Below are positions 36,828-47,076 of a DNA stretch of 64,000 bases, in pieces. The position numbers and the translations under genes are program-made. How positions within the stretch are numbered: the stretch's first letter is position 1; the number at the start of each line of letters is the position of its first letter. This DNA is from Rahnella bonaserana (GTDB taxonomy: Bacteria > Pseudomonadota > Gammaproteobacteria > Enterobacterales > Enterobacteriaceae): positions 124,001-188,000 of the forward strand of contig NZ_JAFMOW010000065.1 in assembly GCF_019049675.1 (NCBI RefSeq), written 5' to 3'. A model generated the notes under the pieces. The model searched no databases and was not told the DNA's origin. It saw nothing but the letters and a program-made list of their open reading frames with translations.

Positions 36828-36853
36828 GCTTTTCTGCGTTTAAAACATCATGC

Positions 36854-36893
36854 AAAAAATAAAGGCCGGCGAAGGTGTTTCCCCGCCAGCCTT
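36854..36893 (-). terminator. ubiF terminator (imperfect)
   Basis: On the minus strand AAGGCTGGCG pairs imperfectly with CGCCGGCCTT, and a U-rich run follows. It lies just after the ubiF stop codon and faces the tRNA terminator. Confidence 0.55.
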
Positions 36894-36900
36894 AACGTCG

Positions 36901-38085
36901 TTAAATCCCTAACGCATATTTCAGTGCTTTGGTTTTCAGTGCGCCGGCACGCTGTGCGGTCATCAGCGCCAGATTTCGCAACGCTTTCACTGGTGCCAGA
37001 TCATTACTGAAGGCGGTATAGAACAAATCCATGCCGCTTTGCATCAGCAAATTATCCAGACGACGCTGCCCCTGATAGCGCAACAACACTTTCTCACTGC
37101 TCCACGCCTCATCGTGATCCCGCGCTTTCTCCAGCACTGATAACAGAGCTTCCACGTCACGATATCCCAGATTCACACCCTGCCCTGCCAGCGGATTGAT
37201 GGTATGCGCAGCGTCACCCACCAGCACCAGTCCCGGTAAGACATAACGCTGAGCGTGGCGGCGAACCAGCGGAAATGCTCCTGCTGATAACGCTTTGACC
37301 GTGCCCAGTCGTGCCGGAAAAGCCTGCATTATCTCTGTTGTGAGCTGCTGCATATTCAGCGTTTTCAGGTAACGGATACGTTGCGGGCTGTCATACCAGA
37401 CCAGCGAGGCCTGATGACCGAAGAGCGGCAGAAATGCCCGCGGGCCGGAAGGGAAAAATTGCTGCCAGGTGACGTCCTGATCCGGCGTTTCGGTTTCAAC
37501 GTTAATCAGCATGCAGTGCTGGCGGTACTCCCAGCCATCCACGCCAATACCGGCCAGCTGCCGTACCAGTGAATTAGCCCCGTCGGCGGCAATCACCAGT
37601 TTCGTGCGCAACAAATCCCCCGTGGTCAGCTGAAGCGACCAGGTTTTATCATCGTGCTGCAAAAGATGGCGTAACTTTGCCGGACAAAAACGCGTCAGAT
37701 TTGTGAGAGCTTCGAACTGTTGCCAAAGCGCTAACTGCAACACGCGGTTTTCGACCATGAATCCCAGCTCTGGCAATCCGAGAGATTGCGCGTCAAATTT
37801 CACTTCAGAACCGTCCACTTCCCAGGTTTCCAGGCGGCGATACGGTACTGAGCGCATTTTCTCAACGGCTCCCCATGCGCCCAGTTTCTGTAAAAAACGG
37901 GCGGAAGCACAGCCAATGGCGGAAATACGCAAATCAGCCGGTGCTGACGGGTCAAATCCGGCAGGCGCTTCATTCTCTATCAGTGCGACCTGCAGCCCCT
38001 GTTTTGCCAGTCCCAGCGCCGCGGCTGCGCCGACCATGCCGCCGCCGACAATTACTGCATCAAATGTCTTCTCAGAATTATTCAT
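36901..38085 (-). CDS. ubiF: 3-demethoxyubiquinol 3-hydroxylase UbiF
   Basis: UbiF is a flavin monooxygenase that hydroxylates a late intermediate of ubiquinone synthesis. The 394-residue protein (E. coli 391) has the N-terminal FAD fingerprint DAVIVGGGMVGAAAALGLAKQG split as GGGMVG and flanks. It also has the middle DG motif (VIAADGANSLVRQLAG) and GDAAHTINPLAGQGVNLGYRD for the FAD ribityl chain. It is divergent from miaB, as in E. coli. Confidence 0.96.
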   Translation of the reverse strand: MNNSEKTFDAVIVGGGMVGAAAALGLAKQGLQVALIENEAPAGFDPSAPADLRISAIGCASARFLQKLGAWGAVEKMRSVPYRRLETWEVDGSEVKFDAQSLGLPELGFMVENRVLQLALWQQFEALTNLTRFCPAKLRHLLQHDDKTWSLQLTTGDLLRTKLVIAADGANSLVRQLAGIGVDGWEYRQHCMLINVETETPDQDVTWQQFFPSGPRAFLPLFGHQASLVWYDSPQRIRYLKTLNMQQLTTEIMQAFPARLGTVKALSAGAFPLVRRHAQRYVLPGLVLVGDAAHTINPLAGQGVNLGYRDVEALLSVLEKARDHDEAWSSEKVLLRYQGQRRLDNLLMQSGMDLFYTAFSNDLAPVKALRNLALMTAQRAGALKTKALKYALGI

Positions 38086-38272
38086 TTTATTCCGGCTTTC
38101 TGTTCAGTTCATTATGCGAAGTGTACCGGATTTTTGTGTCAGCATCAGGACCTAAGCTGCTTTCCTGCACTGGTCAGCACCGGAGTGAGGGTTTACAATA
38201 GCCCCCCTGAACTATGCTATGCATTGCGGCATTGCCGATCTCACGTTCCCCGTATTGAGTACTGACACGCTG

Positions 38273-39697
38273 ATGACTAAAAAACTGCACATAAAAACCT
38301 GGGGCTGCCAGATGAATGAATATGATTCATCCAAGATGGCTGACCTTCTCGACAGCACCCATGGTTACCAGCTGACGGATAACGCTGAAGAAGCAGATAT
38401 CCTGCTGCTAAACACCTGCTCAATCAGGGAAAAAGCGCAGGAGAAAGTGTTCAGCCTGCTCGGACACTGGAAATTACTGAAGAAGAAAAATCCGGATATC
38501 ATTATCGGCGTCGGTGGCTGCGTAGCCTCGCAGGAAGGCGAAATGCTGCGTAAACGCGCGCCTTGTGTTGATATCGTCTTCGGCCCGCAAACCCTGCACC
38601 GCTTGCCGGAAATGGTGAACCACGTGCGTGGCACGAAAAGCCCGGTCGTGGATATCAGTTTCCCGGAAATCGAAAAATTTGACCGTCTGCCGGAACCGCG
38701 CGCAGACGGTCCGACCGCTTTTGTTTCCATCATGGAAGGCTGCAACAAATATTGCAGCTTCTGCGTTGTGCCTTATACCCGCGGCGAAGAAGTCAGCCGC
38801 CCGTGCGATGACGTGCTGTTTGAAGTCGCCCAACTGGCCGCGCAAGGTGTGCGTGAAGTCAATTTGCTGGGCCAGAACGTCAATGCGTATCGCGGCGATT
38901 CATTTGACGGCGGTATCTGCACCTTTGCTGAGTTACTGCGTCTGGTGGCGGCAATTGACGGCATCGACCGTATCCGTTTCACCACCAGTCATCCGGTCGA
39001 ATTTACCGATGACATCATCGATGTATACAAAGATACACCGGAAGTGGTGAGCTTCCTGCATCTGCCGATTCAGAGTGGTTCAGACCGCATTCTGACCATG
39101 ATGAAACGCCCTCATACGGTGCTGGAATACAAATCGACGATTCGTAAGTTGCGCGCAGCGCGCCCTGATATTCATTTCAGTTCAGATTTCATTATTGGCT
39201 TCCCTGGCGAAACCAATGAAGATTTTGAACGCACGATGGATTTGATCGCGCAGGTGAATTATGACGTCAGCTTTAGCTTCATCTATTCTCCGCGCCCGGG
39301 CACACCGGCGGCAGACATGGTGGATGATGTCAGTATGGACGAGAAGAAACAGCGTCTGGCGCTGTTGCAGGACAGAATTACGCAGCAGGTCATGCGTTTC
39401 AGCCGCGCCACGCTGGGCACCGTACAGCGCATTCTGGTGGAAGGCACGTCCCGCAAGGACATTATGGAACTGACCGGGCGTACCGAATGTAACCGTGTGG
39501 TCAACTTTGAAGGCACGCCGGATATGATTGGTAAATTCGTGGATGTCGAAATTGTCGATGTTTATGCCAACTCGCTGCGCGGTGTGGTTGTCCGCACCGA
39601 AGAACAGATGGCGCTGCGCCTACATGAATCTCCGCAATCGGTCATCGAACGTACCCGTAAAGAAAATGAATTGGGCGTTGGAATGTTTCAGCCCTGA
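38273..39697 (+). CDS. miaB: tRNA-2-methylthio-N6-dimethylallyladenosine synthase MiaB
   Basis: MiaB is a radical SAM methylthiotransferase that converts i6A37 to ms2i6A37 in tRNAs. Its 474 residues match E. coli. The auxiliary cluster cysteines are C12 (TWGCQMN), C49 (LNTCSIRE) and C83 (GGCVASQ). The SAM cluster motif is CNKYCSFC, and a TRAM domain lies at the C-terminus. I use the ATG giving [10 protein letters not shown] 54-base upstream extension is open but lacks conservation. A terminator follows at 39727. Confidence 0.98.
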   Translation: MTKKLHIKTWGCQMNEYDSSKMADLLDSTHGYQLTDNAEEADILLLNTCSIREKAQEKVFSLLGHWKLLKKKNPDIIIGVGGCVASQEGEMLRKRAPCVDIVFGPQTLHRLPEMVNHVRGTKSPVVDISFPEIEKFDRLPEPRADGPTAFVSIMEGCNKYCSFCVVPYTRGEEVSRPCDDVLFEVAQLAAQGVREVNLLGQNVNAYRGDSFDGGICTFAELLRLVAAIDGIDRIRFTTSHPVEFTDDIIDVYKDTPEVVSFLHLPIQSGSDRILTMMKRPHTVLEYKSTIRKLRAARPDIHFSSDFIIGFPGETNEDFERTMDLIAQVNYDVSFSFIYSPRPGTPAADMVDDVSMDEKKQRLALLQDRITQQVMRFSRATLGTVQRILVEGTSRKDIMELTGRTECNRVVNFEGTPDMIGKFVDVEIVDVYANSLRGVVVRTEEQMALRLHESPQSVIERTRKENELGVGMFQP

Positions 39698-39726
39698 ACC
39701 ATACTAATGATGCATGACCTGATATC

Positions 39727-39756
39727 AACAGGGCGCTACGGCGTCCTGTTTCTTTT
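39727..39756 (+). terminator. miaB terminator
   Basis: AACAGGGCGC-TACG-GCGTCCTGTT (one wobble pair) is followed by TCTTTT. The rest of the 372-base miaB-ybeZ gap holds an ERIC element and about 180 bases with no recognisable gene. Confidence 0.8.
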
Positions 39757-39935
39757 GAGATTTTCGCTAATACCTTCATCATCAGGGTTTAATTTTCCAT
39801 CAAAGGCCGCATATCCGGATGAAGGTCCCTGCAACTGCTGCCACGGCGCAGCATATTTTGCCAAGGGCATGTATTATTAAGTCAGGTATGGTTGAAGGCT
39901 GACAGCAGTAATCAGCCAGGTGTTTCATAAAACGT

Positions 39936-40057
39936 ACCCGAAATAATTCGAGTTGCGTAAAGGCGGCAAATTCGGAAATTACGATGATCTTATCTCAGTA
40001 AGTGATTCTGGTGAATGAATGCAGCCACCTCATCTGCGGCTTGAAGTATGAAGGGTA
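39936..40057 (+). repeat. ERIC element E upstream of ybeZ
   Basis: It starts ACCCGAAATAATTCGAGTTG and ends GCTTGAAGTATGAAGGGTA, which are canonical ERIC ends. The centre is diverged (GATCTTATCTCAGTAAGTGA). It ends 12 bases before the first possible ybeZ start codon and so forms the leader of the ybeZ operon. Confidence 0.9.
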
Positions 40058-40069
40058 AACAGGTCCGAA

Positions 40070-41146
40070 GTGACCCAAAGGATTCGTTTGAACGTTGTAA
40101 CACAAGAAATTTTACTGGAGCCCGAAGACAACCAGCGTTTGCTGAGCCTGTGCGGGCCGTTTGATGACAATATCAAACAACTGGAACGCCGGTTGGGCGT
40201 TGAAATTAACCGTCGTGATAACGCGTTTAAATTAGTCGGAAAGAGTCTGCCTGTTGCGGCAGCCGCCGACATCCTGCGTGATTTATATGTCGACACTGCG
40301 CCGCTGCGCGGTGAGATCCAGGATATCGATCCTGAGAAAATCCATCTGGCGATTAAAGAAAGCCGGGTGCTCGAACAGACAGCTGAAAGCGTGCCGGATT
40401 TCGGTAAAGCGGTCATTATCAAAACTAAGCGCGGGATGGTGAAGCCACGTACGCCAAATCAGGCGCAGTACATCGCTAATATCCTCGACCACGACATCAC
40501 CTTCGGCATTGGTCCGGCAGGGACAGGTAAAACCTATCTGGCCGTGGCTGCTGCGGTGGACGCGCTGGAGCGTCAGGAAGTGCGTCGTATTCTGCTGACG
40601 CGCCCTGCTGTTGAAGCCGGTGAAAAGCTGGGCTTCCTGCCGGGTGATCTGAGCCAGAAAGTCGACCCGTATCTGCGCCCGCTGTATGACGCATTGTTCG
40701 AAATGCTTGGGTTTGAAAAAGTTGAAAAACTGATTGAACGCAACGTCATTGAAGTCGCCCCGCTGGCTTATATGCGTGGCCGTACGCTGAACGACGCCTT
40801 TATTATTCTCGATGAAAGCCAGAACACCTCTATCGAACAGATGAAGATGTTCCTGACCCGTATTGGTTTTAACTCCAAAGCGGTGATCACCGGTGACGTC
40901 ACGCAAATCGACTTACCGCGTCATCAGAAATCAGGACTTCGTCATGCAATTGAAGTGCTGTCTTCCGTTGAAGAACTCAGCTTCAACTTCTTCCACAGTG
41001 AAGACGTAGTACGTCATCCGGTGGTAGCGCGCATTGTTGTCGCGTACGAAGCCTGGGAAGAAGAAGATCAAAAACGTCGTGATGCGATTGCCGCAGAGCG
41101 TAAGCAAGAACACCAGAACAGCTCAACACAACAGGCCGGTCAATGA
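40070..41146 (+). CDS. ybeZ: PhoH-like ATPase YbeZ
   Basis: YbeZ is a PhoH-family P-loop protein that partners the rRNA-maturation endonuclease YbeY. It has 358 residues from GTG, with Walker A GPAGTGKT, Walker B FIILDES and a charged C-terminal tail. The start is uncertain. GTG at 40070 has only AGG upstream. A TTG at 40088 sits 5 bases after AAAGGA and aligns with the first residue of the 346-residue E. coli protein, so it may be the true start. It overlaps ybeY by four bases. Confidence 0.95.
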   Translation: MTQRIRLNVVTQEILLEPEDNQRLLSLCGPFDDNIKQLERRLGVEINRRDNAFKLVGKSLPVAAAADILRDLYVDTAPLRGEIQDIDPEKIHLAIKESRVLEQTAESVPDFGKAVIIKTKRGMVKPRTPNQAQYIANILDHDITFGIGPAGTGKTYLAVAAAVDALERQEVRRILLTRPAVEAGEKLGFLPGDLSQKVDPYLRPLYDALFEMLGFEKVEKLIERNVIEVAPLAYMRGRTLNDAFIILDESQNTSIEQMKMFLTRIGFNSKAVITGDVTQIDLPRHQKSGLRHAIEVLSSVEELSFNFFHSEDVVRHPVVARIVVAYEAWEEEDQKRRDAIAAERKQEHQNSSTQQAGQ

Positions 41147-41616
41147 ATACGGTAATTCTCGATTTACAAATTGCCTGTGAAGAACCCGCAGGTTTACCGT
41201 CAGAAAGTGACTTTCAAAAATGGCTTGAAGCCGTTCTTCCACAGTTTCAGGAAGAATCGGAAGTGACCATCCGTCTGGTCGATATCCCCGAAAGTCATGA
41301 ACTGAATATGACGTATCGGGGCATGGATAAACCCACCAACGTGTTATCCTTCCCGTTCGAAGCACCTCCTGGTATGGAGATGCCGCTTCTTGGCGACCTG
41401 ATTATTTGTCGTCAGGTCGTTGAGAAAGAAGCGAAAGAGCAGGATAAAGAACTTCTGGCTCACTGGGCGCATATGATTATTCACGGTAGTTTGCATTTGC
41501 TGGGCTATGACCATATCGTTGACGAAGAAGCCGAAGAAATGGAATCAATAGAAACTGAAATCATGCAGGGTTTGGGTTATCCGGATCCGTATATTTCAGA
41601 GAAAGAAGACCACTGA
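41143..41616 (+). CDS. ybeY: Endoribonuclease YbeY
   Basis: YbeY is a zinc-dependent single-strand RNase for 16S rRNA 3'-end maturation and ribosome quality control. The 157-residue protein (E. coli 155) has the H-x3-H-x5-H signature in [15 protein letters not shown] and the upstream NVLSFPFE motif. Its ATG overlaps the ybeZ stop codon (ATGA), so the pair is translationally coupled. Confidence 0.97.
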   Translation: MNTVILDLQIACEEPAGLPSESDFQKWLEAVLPQFQEESEVTIRLVDIPESHELNMTYRGMDKPTNVLSFPFEAPPGMEMPLLGDLIICRQVVEKEAKEQDKELLAHWAHMIIHGSLHLLGYDHIVDEEAEEMESIETEIMQGLGYPDPYISEKEDH

Positions 41617-41717
41617 ATTTATCAGTAAACTCGCGCAGCGCCTGCCCGTTGAAGGTTTATCATCCGCAGGCGTTTCGCATAATTTTCACTAACTACGAGT
41701 AAAAAAAACCAAACGCC

Positions 41718-42596
41718 ATGAGCGATGACCATTCACAAAATAGTGACAGCCCCAGTCCCAAGAAGGGCTTCTTTTCCCTTATCCTTAGCCAGCTTTTTCA
41801 CGGTGAACCTAAAAACCGTGGCGATCTGGTTGAGCTGATCCGTGATTCAGAACAAAACGATCTGATCGACCCCGATACCCGTGACATGCTGGAAGGCGTG
41901 ATGGATATCGCCGAGCAGCGCGTCCGGGACATCATGATCCCACGTTCGCAGATGATCACGCTAAAACGCAATCAGCCGCTGGAAGAGTGCCTCGATGTCA
42001 TCATCGAATCCGCACACTCACGCTTCCCGGTGATCAGCGAAGATAAGGATCACATTGAAGGCATCCTGATGGCCAAAGACTTGTTGCCGTTTATGCGCAC
42101 AGAGTCCGAGCCATTCAGCATCGACAAGGTGCTGAGAACCGCTGTCGTTGTTCCTGAAAGCAAACGCGTAGACCGCATGCTGAAAGAATTCCGCTCCCAG
42201 CGTTACCACATGGCGATTGTTGTTGATGAATTCGGCGGCGTCTCCGGTCTGGTAACCATCGAAGATATTCTCGAACTGATCGTCGGCGAAATCGATGATG
42301 AGTACGACGAAGCGGAAGACCTGGATATCCGCCAGCTCAGCCGCCATACGTATACCGTCCGCGCCCTCGCGCCGATTGAAGATTTCAATGAAGTGTTCCA
42401 GACCCACTACAGCGACGATGAAGTCGATACCATTGGTGGTCTGGTCATGCAGTCATTTGGCCATTTACCGGCACGTGGCGAAAGTATTGAAATTGACGGT
42501 TACCTGTTCAAGGTTGCGATGGCCGACAGCCGCCGTATCATTCAGGTTCACGTAAAAATACCGGACGACGCGCCGCAACCGATACTGGAAGAATAA
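41718..42596 (+). CDS. corC: CorC (YbeX), CBS-domain protein
   Basis: The 292-residue protein, the same length as E. coli CorC/YbeX, has two CBS domains (about 70-190; [26 protein letters not shown]) and a C-terminal CorC/HlyC domain. The family has been linked to Mg/Co efflux with CorA and, more recently, to ribosome maturation together with YbeY. It lies 101 bases after ybeY in the conserved ybeZ-ybeY-ybeX-lnt operon. Confidence 0.96.
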   Translation: MSDDHSQNSDSPSPKKGFFSLILSQLFHGEPKNRGDLVELIRDSEQNDLIDPDTRDMLEGVMDIAEQRVRDIMIPRSQMITLKRNQPLEECLDVIIESAHSRFPVISEDKDHIEGILMAKDLLPFMRTESEPFSIDKVLRTAVVVPESKRVDRMLKEFRSQRYHMAIVVDEFGGVSGLVTIEDILELIVGEIDDEYDEAEDLDIRQLSRHTYTVRALAPIEDFNEVFQTHYSDDEVDTIGGLVMQSFGHLPARGESIEIDGYLFKVAMADSRRIIQVHVKIPDDAPQPILEE

Positions 42597-42602
42597 TTCT
42601 CC

Positions 42603-44132
42603 ATGGCTATTGCCTCTTTATATCAACGCCAGCGGGTTCGCGCCCTGCTGGCGCTCTTTTTCGGTGCCTGTGGCACGCTGTCATTTTCCCCTTATGACTT
42701 CTGGCCTGCGGCGATTATTTCGCTGTGCGGTCTGCTGACATTAACGCTCGATCGCCGTCCGGCTCAGGCCGCGCTGATTGGCTTCTTCTGGGGAATGGGC
42801 CTGTTTGGCAGCGGCGTAAACTGGGTGTATGTCAGCATCGCTACCTTTGGCGGCATGCCGGAGGCGATTAATCTTTTCCTGGTGGTTTTGCTGGCGGCCT
42901 ATTTGTCGCTGTACACGATGCTATTTGCCGGATTGTTCAGCAAACTGTGGCCAAAAACCACGTGGTGGAAACTGGCACTTGGCGCGCCTGCCTTGTGGCA
43001 GATTACTGAATTCCTGCGCGGCTGGGTGCTGACCGGTTTCCCGTGGTTGCAGTTCGGCTACAGCCAGATCGACGGCCCGCTGAAAGGCCTTGCCCCCATC
43101 ACCGGCGTCGACGGCATCACGATTTTGCTCACATCCCTGAGCGGACTGATTGTGTACGCCGTGCATCAGCGCCGCATCACGCCGGGGATCATTGCTGTCG
43201 CTATGCTGCTGCTGCCGTGGCCGCTGCGTTATATCCACTGGTATCAGGAACAGACCGATAAAACAGTCGATGTGGCACTGGTTCAGGGCAATATTCCGCA
43301 GTCGATGAAGTGGGATCCGAAGGCACTTGAAAGTGCGTTACAGACCTATCTGGATCTCAGCCGTCCGTACGTCGGCAAATCCAGCATGATCATCTGGCCG
43401 GAATCGGCGATTTCAGATATTGAATCCGATCAGCAAGGTTTCCTGAGCATGGTAGATAATATTTACCGTTCACAGGGCACCCAGTTGATCACCGGCATTA
43501 TTGATGCACGCCGCAACGAAGAAGGTATGAAGGTGTATAACAGCGCCATCGTGCTCGGCGGGGAAAAGCCGTATCACTATCCCGACGAAAACCGCTTCAA
43601 CAAGCACCATCTGGTGCCGTTCGGTGAGTTCGTGCCGCTTGAAACACTCCTTCGCCCTCTGGCACCGTTCTTTGATTTGCCGATGTCAGGGCTGACCAGC
43701 GGTGATTACGTGCAGAAACCGCTGGTGGTGAGCGGCCTGAATCTGACCACAGCAATATGTTATGAAGTGGTTTTCGGTGAACAGGTGCGTGATAACCTGC
43801 AACCGGACACTAACTTCCTGCTGACGATTTCCAATGACGCCTGGTTCGGGCATTCAATCGGCCCGTGGCAGCATTTCCAGATGGCACGCATGCGTTCACT
43901 CGAACTCGGTCGTCCGTTGTTGCGCAGTACCAACAACGGCATTACCGCCGTGGTGAATGCGCAAGGCGATGTGACTCACGAAATCCCGCAATTCACCCGT
44001 CAGGTGCTGAACGTGAAAGTCACGCCGACAACCGGCATGACGCCATATGCCCGCGCGGGCTGGTGGCCTGTCTGGTTTGCCACGCTGGTGATGGCATGCG
44101 CCGCCTTATGGCTTGGCCGCCGTAAATCCTGA
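42603..44132 (+). CDS. lnt: Apolipoprotein N-acyltransferase
   Basis: Lnt adds the third acyl chain to outer-membrane lipoproteins at the periplasmic face of the inner membrane. The 509-residue protein (E. coli 512) has about six to eight membrane spans and a nitrilase-type domain. The catalytic residues lie in IIWPESAI (Glu), [13 protein letters not shown] (Lys) and [11 protein letters not shown] (Cys). It starts 6 bases after corC. Several lipoproteins in this window (ChiQ, LptE, RlpA) are substrates by their lipoboxes. Confidence 0.97.
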   Translation: MAIASLYQRQRVRALLALFFGACGTLSFSPYDFWPAAIISLCGLLTLTLDRRPAQAALIGFFWGMGLFGSGVNWVYVSIATFGGMPEAINLFLVVLLAAYLSLYTMLFAGLFSKLWPKTTWWKLALGAPALWQITEFLRGWVLTGFPWLQFGYSQIDGPLKGLAPITGVDGITILLTSLSGLIVYAVHQRRITPGIIAVAMLLLPWPLRYIHWYQEQTDKTVDVALVQGNIPQSMKWDPKALESALQTYLDLSRPYVGKSSMIIWPESAISDIESDQQGFLSMVDNIYRSQGTQLITGIIDARRNEEGMKVYNSAIVLGGEKPYHYPDENRFNKHHLVPFGEFVPLETLLRPLAPFFDLPMSGLTSGDYVQKPLVVSGLNLTTAICYEVVFGEQVRDNLQPDTNFLLTISNDAWFGHSIGPWQHFQMARMRSLELGRPLLRSTNNGITAVVNAQGDVTHEIPQFTRQVLNVKVTPTTGMTPYARAGWWPVWFATLVMACAALWLGRRKS

Positions 44133-44153
44133 GTAACCGCATTTCGCAGTTGA

Positions 44154-44182
44154 AACAGGCACCTCCGGGTGCCTGTTCTTTT
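44154..44182 (+). terminator. lnt operon terminator
   Basis: AACAGGCACC-TCCG-GGTGCCTGTT is followed by CTTTT, 21 bases after lnt. Confidence 0.88.
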
Positions 44183-44297
44183 ATGTTGCACCCTTTTCTG
44201 CCCTGCTCGTCCCCTTCCCTTTTACCTGCTGCCGATTGTTGAGACTGCCGCATTTAGCGCTGCCGGAATCACCGCCAATGAAGTTAAATCGGGCTAA

Positions 44298-44314
44298 CTG
44301 GCATGACTCTTGCT
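44298..44314 (+). promoter_or_regulatory. Sigma-54-like promoter of gltIJKL
   Basis: CTGGCATG-ACTC-TTGCT has the invariant GG-N10-GC spacing and agrees with the sigma-54 consensus YTGGCACG-N4-TTGCW at all but one key base. Nitrogen control of glutamate/aspartate uptake would be logical, and gltI in Salmonella has been listed in the sigma-54 regulon. Confidence 0.7.
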
Positions 44315-44392
44315 ACATCTGATTGAAAGATATCTGTTTAGTGATTTTTTGCGACGGGATGCATCATTTTGATACAAACAGGCTGATCCTCA

Positions 44393-44438
44393 TGCACTTT
44401 TTCAGTGCACAGCCATTTGATTGCTTCGAATTGGTGCG
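44393..44438. promoter_or_regulatory. NtrC-like enhancer sites in the gltI leader
   Basis: TGCACTTTTTCAGTGCA (44393-44409) is a perfect-arm dyad with the NtrC spacing (GCAC-N7-GTGC). TGCTTCGAATTGGTGCG (44422-44438) has one good half-site. Their centres are 29 bases apart, close to the arrangement before glnA. Unusually, they lie downstream of the sigma-54-like promoter. Confidence 0.55.
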
Positions 44439-44570
44439 CGTCTCGTCTCAAAAAAGAAACAATATGGTTTCATAATATTCACATTCAGCTATTTTCTAGC
44501 TTCATATGACGAGGCATTAGTACTTTCTGATCCCTGAGTTTGGATCCCTAATGACAGCAAGGAGTTGGAC

Positions 44571-45467
44571 ATGCAATTGCGCAAATTGGCATTATCAGTA
44601 CTGTTGGCAAGCGTTACCGTAAGCAGCTTTGCTCACGCAGAAGAACTGACCGGTACCCTGAAAAAAATTAAAGACAACGGCGTTATCGTTGTGGGTCACC
44701 GCGAATCCTCAGTGCCCTTCTCTTATTACAATAATGAACAAAAAGTCGTGGGTTACTCACAGGACTACTCTGACGCTATCGTCGATGCCGTGAAGAAAAA
44801 ACTCGACCTGCCAAAGCTGCAAGTCAAGATGATGCCGATCACTTCCCAGAACCGTATCCCGCTGTTGCAAAATGGCACCTACGATTTTGAGTGCGGTTCG
44901 ACCACCAACAACCTGGAACGTCAGCAACAGGCCGCGTTCTCTGACACCATCTTCGTGATTGGTACCCGCCTGCTGGTGAAAAAAGGCTCCGACATCAAAG
45001 ATTTTGCTGATCTGAAAGGCAAAACTGTGGTGGTGACTTCCGGTACTACCTCAGAAGTGCTGCTCAATAAGCTGAACGAAGAGAAGAAACTGGATCTGCG
45101 CATCATCAGCGCGAAGGACCACGGTGACTCCTTCCGTACGCTGGAAACTGGCCGTGCCGTTGCCTTTATGATGGACGATGCCCTGCTGGCCGGTGAACGC
45201 GCCAAAGCCAAAAAACCTGATAACTGGGAAATCATCGGCACGCCGCAGTCCAAAGAAGCTTATGGCTGCATGATGCGTAAAGACGATGCTGAGTTCAAAA
45301 AACTGGTTGATGACACCATCGTGAAAGCGCAGACCTCCGGTGAAGCCACTAAATGGTTTGAAACCTGGTTCAAAAAACCTATTCCTCCGAAAAACCTGAA
45401 CATGAACTTTGAACTGTCAGACGACATGAAAGCTCTGTTCAAAGCGCCAAACGATAAAGCGCTGTAA
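44571..45467 (+). CDS. gltI: Glutamate/aspartate ABC transporter substrate-binding protein
   Basis: GltI is the periplasmic receptor of the GltIJKL system. From the ATG behind AAGGAG it has 298 residues (E. coli 302). A signal peptide (cleavage about SSFAHA-EEL) precedes a type-II periplasmic binding fold (SBP_bac_3). Ligand-side segments include NGVIVVGHRESSVPFSYY, ECGSTTNNLERQQ and the hinge region FMMDDALLAGE. It is the first gene of gltIJKL, and a hairpin-rich gap separates it from gltJ. Confidence 0.97.
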   Translation: MQLRKLALSVLLASVTVSSFAHAEELTGTLKKIKDNGVIVVGHRESSVPFSYYNNEQKVVGYSQDYSDAIVDAVKKKLDLPKLQVKMMPITSQNRIPLLQNGTYDFECGSTTNNLERQQQAAFSDTIFVIGTRLLVKKGSDIKDFADLKGKTVVVTSGTTSEVLLNKLNEEKKLDLRIISAKDHGDSFRTLETGRAVAFMMDDALLAGERAKAKKPDNWEIIGTPQSKEAYGCMMRKDDAEFKKLVDDTIVKAQTSGEATKWFETWFKKPIPPKNLNMNFELSDDMKALFKAPNDKAL

Positions 45468-45469
45468 GA

Positions 45470-45655
45470 AATACCAGACAGACAGGTATAACCAAGAGAA
45501 GAGTGAAAAGTGACTAAAATATAAGGCTGGCCCACCAGCCTGTGATGATAAAGATGCGGGGTGGTCGTTCCCCACTCCGCATTTCTTCCCATTCACTTTA
45601 GGCGGATTACGTCATCACTCAGAGGGTAATTCATTACCCGTTTTACGGAGTTTTT
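45470..45655 (+). ncRNA. sroC: gltI-gltJ intergenic segment, candidate SroC sponge RNA
   Basis: In E. coli and Salmonella this exact intergenic position gives rise to SroC, an RNase E-derived RNA that sponges GcvB. Here the 188-base gap contains a small AAGGCTGG...CCAGCCT hairpin and a strong hairpin at 45554-45582 (ATGCGG/CCGCAT outer stem) followed by a pyrimidine-rich ATTTCTTCCC. I assign it by position and structure only; I could not align it to SroC. The strong hairpin may also reduce downstream expression relative to gltI. Confidence 0.45.
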
Positions 45656-46396
45656 ATGTCAATAGATTGGAACTGGGGCATTTTTCTGCAACAAGCCCCC
45701 TTCGGCAATACCACTTATCTGGGCTGGATTTGGAATGGATTTCAGGTCACTGTCGCACTGTCAATTTGCGCATGGATCATCGCCTTCTTCGTCGGCTCTC
45801 TGTTCGGTATTTTACGTACCGTTCCCAACCGCATCCTCTCAGGCATTGGCACGTGTTACGTTGAGTTATTCCGTAACGTCCCATTGATCGTGCAGTTCTT
45901 CATCTGGTATCTGGTGGTCCCTGAATTACTGCCGGAAAATATCGGCATGTGGTTTAAATCAGAACTGGCCCCGGACGTGCAGTTCTTCACCTCATCTGTG
46001 ATTTGTCTCGGTTTGTTCACCGCTGCCCGCGTGTGCGAGCAGGTGCGTGCTGCGATCCAGTCACTGCCAAGCGGTCAGCGCAATGCGGGACTGGCGATGG
46101 GTCTTACCCTGACGCAAACCTATCGCTATGTGCTTTTGCCGAATGCTTATCGCGTGATTGTGCCGCCGATGACCTCTGAAATGGTCAACCTGGTTAAAAA
46201 CTCCGCCATCGCCTCGACCATTGGTCTGGTTGATATGGCGGCACAGGCCGGTAAATTGCTGGATTACTCCGCACATGCCTATGAGTCGTTCACCGCGATT
46301 ACCCTGGCTTATGTTCTGATTAATGCCGTCATCATGCTGCTGATGCACTTTGTAGAACGGAAAGTCCGCCTGCCGGGCAACATGGGAGGTAAATAA
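45656..46396 (+). CDS. gltJ: Glutamate/aspartate ABC transporter permease GltJ
   Basis: The 246-residue inner-membrane permease (HisMQ family, E. coli 246) has about five spans. Its conserved EAA-type coupling loop appears as [22 protein letters not shown]. It pairs with GltK to form the translocation path. It lies between the gltI gap and gltK, with only two bases between gltJ and gltK. Confidence 0.97.
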   Translation: MSIDWNWGIFLQQAPFGNTTYLGWIWNGFQVTVALSICAWIIAFFVGSLFGILRTVPNRILSGIGTCYVELFRNVPLIVQFFIWYLVVPELLPENIGMWFKSELAPDVQFFTSSVICLGLFTAARVCEQVRAAIQSLPSGQRNAGLAMGLTLTQTYRYVLLPNAYRVIVPPMTSEMVNLVKNSAIASTIGLVDMAAQAGKLLDYSAHAYESFTAITLAYVLINAVIMLLMHFVERKVRLPGNMGGK

Positions 46397-46398
46397 GC

Positions 46399-47076
46399 AT
46401 GCATGAATTTGACTGGAGTTCTATTGGCCCCGGCCTGCCCTATCTGTGGCAAGGCATGGTCATTACGCTGAAGATTACGTCGCTGGCGATTGTGGTCGGT
46501 ATTTTGTGGGGCACATTACTGGCGGTGATGCGTTTATCGACGTTCAAACCGGTCAGCTGGTTTGCTTCAGCCTACGTCAATTTGTTCCGCGCCGTTCCGC
46601 TGGTGATGGTGCTGTTGTGGTTCTATCTGATTGTGCCGGGCTTTTTACAGAAAGTGCTCGGACTTTCACCGAAAACCGATATCCGCCTGATTTCAGCCAT
46701 GGTGGCATTTGCACTATTTGAAGCGGCCTACTATTCCGAGATCATCCGTGCAGGGATTATCAGTATTGCACGCGGTCAGTCTTCTGCTGCACTGGCGCTG
46801 GGTATGACGCAGTGGCAGTCGATGAAGCTGGTGATTTTGCCGCAGGCTTTCCGCGCCATGGTGCCCCTGCTGCTGACGCAGGCGATTGTGTTATTCCAGG
46901 ATACCTCGCTGGTGTACGTTCTCGGCCTCGCGGACTTCTTCCGCAGTGCATCCAACATTGGCGACCGTGACGGTACGCTGGTTGAGATGGTGCTGTTTGC
47001 AGGACTTATTTACTTTGTTATCAGCCTTTGTGCTTCCTTGCTGGTGCGTTATTTGAAGAAAAGGACCGTTTCATGA
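46399..47076 (+). CDS. gltK: Glutamate/aspartate ABC transporter permease GltK
   Basis: The 225-residue second permease (E. coli 224) has the coupling-loop segment [20 protein letters not shown] and about five spans. Its stop codon overlaps the gltL ATG by four bases (ATGA), indicating coupled translation. Confidence 0.97.
   Translation: MHEFDWSSIGPGLPYLWQGMVITLKITSLAIVVGILWGTLLAVMRLSTFKPVSWFASAYVNLFRAVPLVMVLLWFYLIVPGFLQKVLGLSPKTDIRLISAMVAFALFEAAYYSEIIRAGIISIARGQSSAALALGMTQWQSMKLVILPQAFRAMVPLLLTQAIVLFQDTSLVYVLGLADFFRSASNIGDRDGTLVEMVLFAGLIYFVISLCASLLVRYLKKRTVS

Larger units (their letters stand above)
44133..44570 (+). other. lnt-gltI intergenic region
   Basis: The 438-base gap holds the lnt terminator, a sigma-54-like promoter, two NtrC-like sites and a gltI leader of about 245 bases if that promoter is used. 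Nothing coding was seen. Confidence 0.6.
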
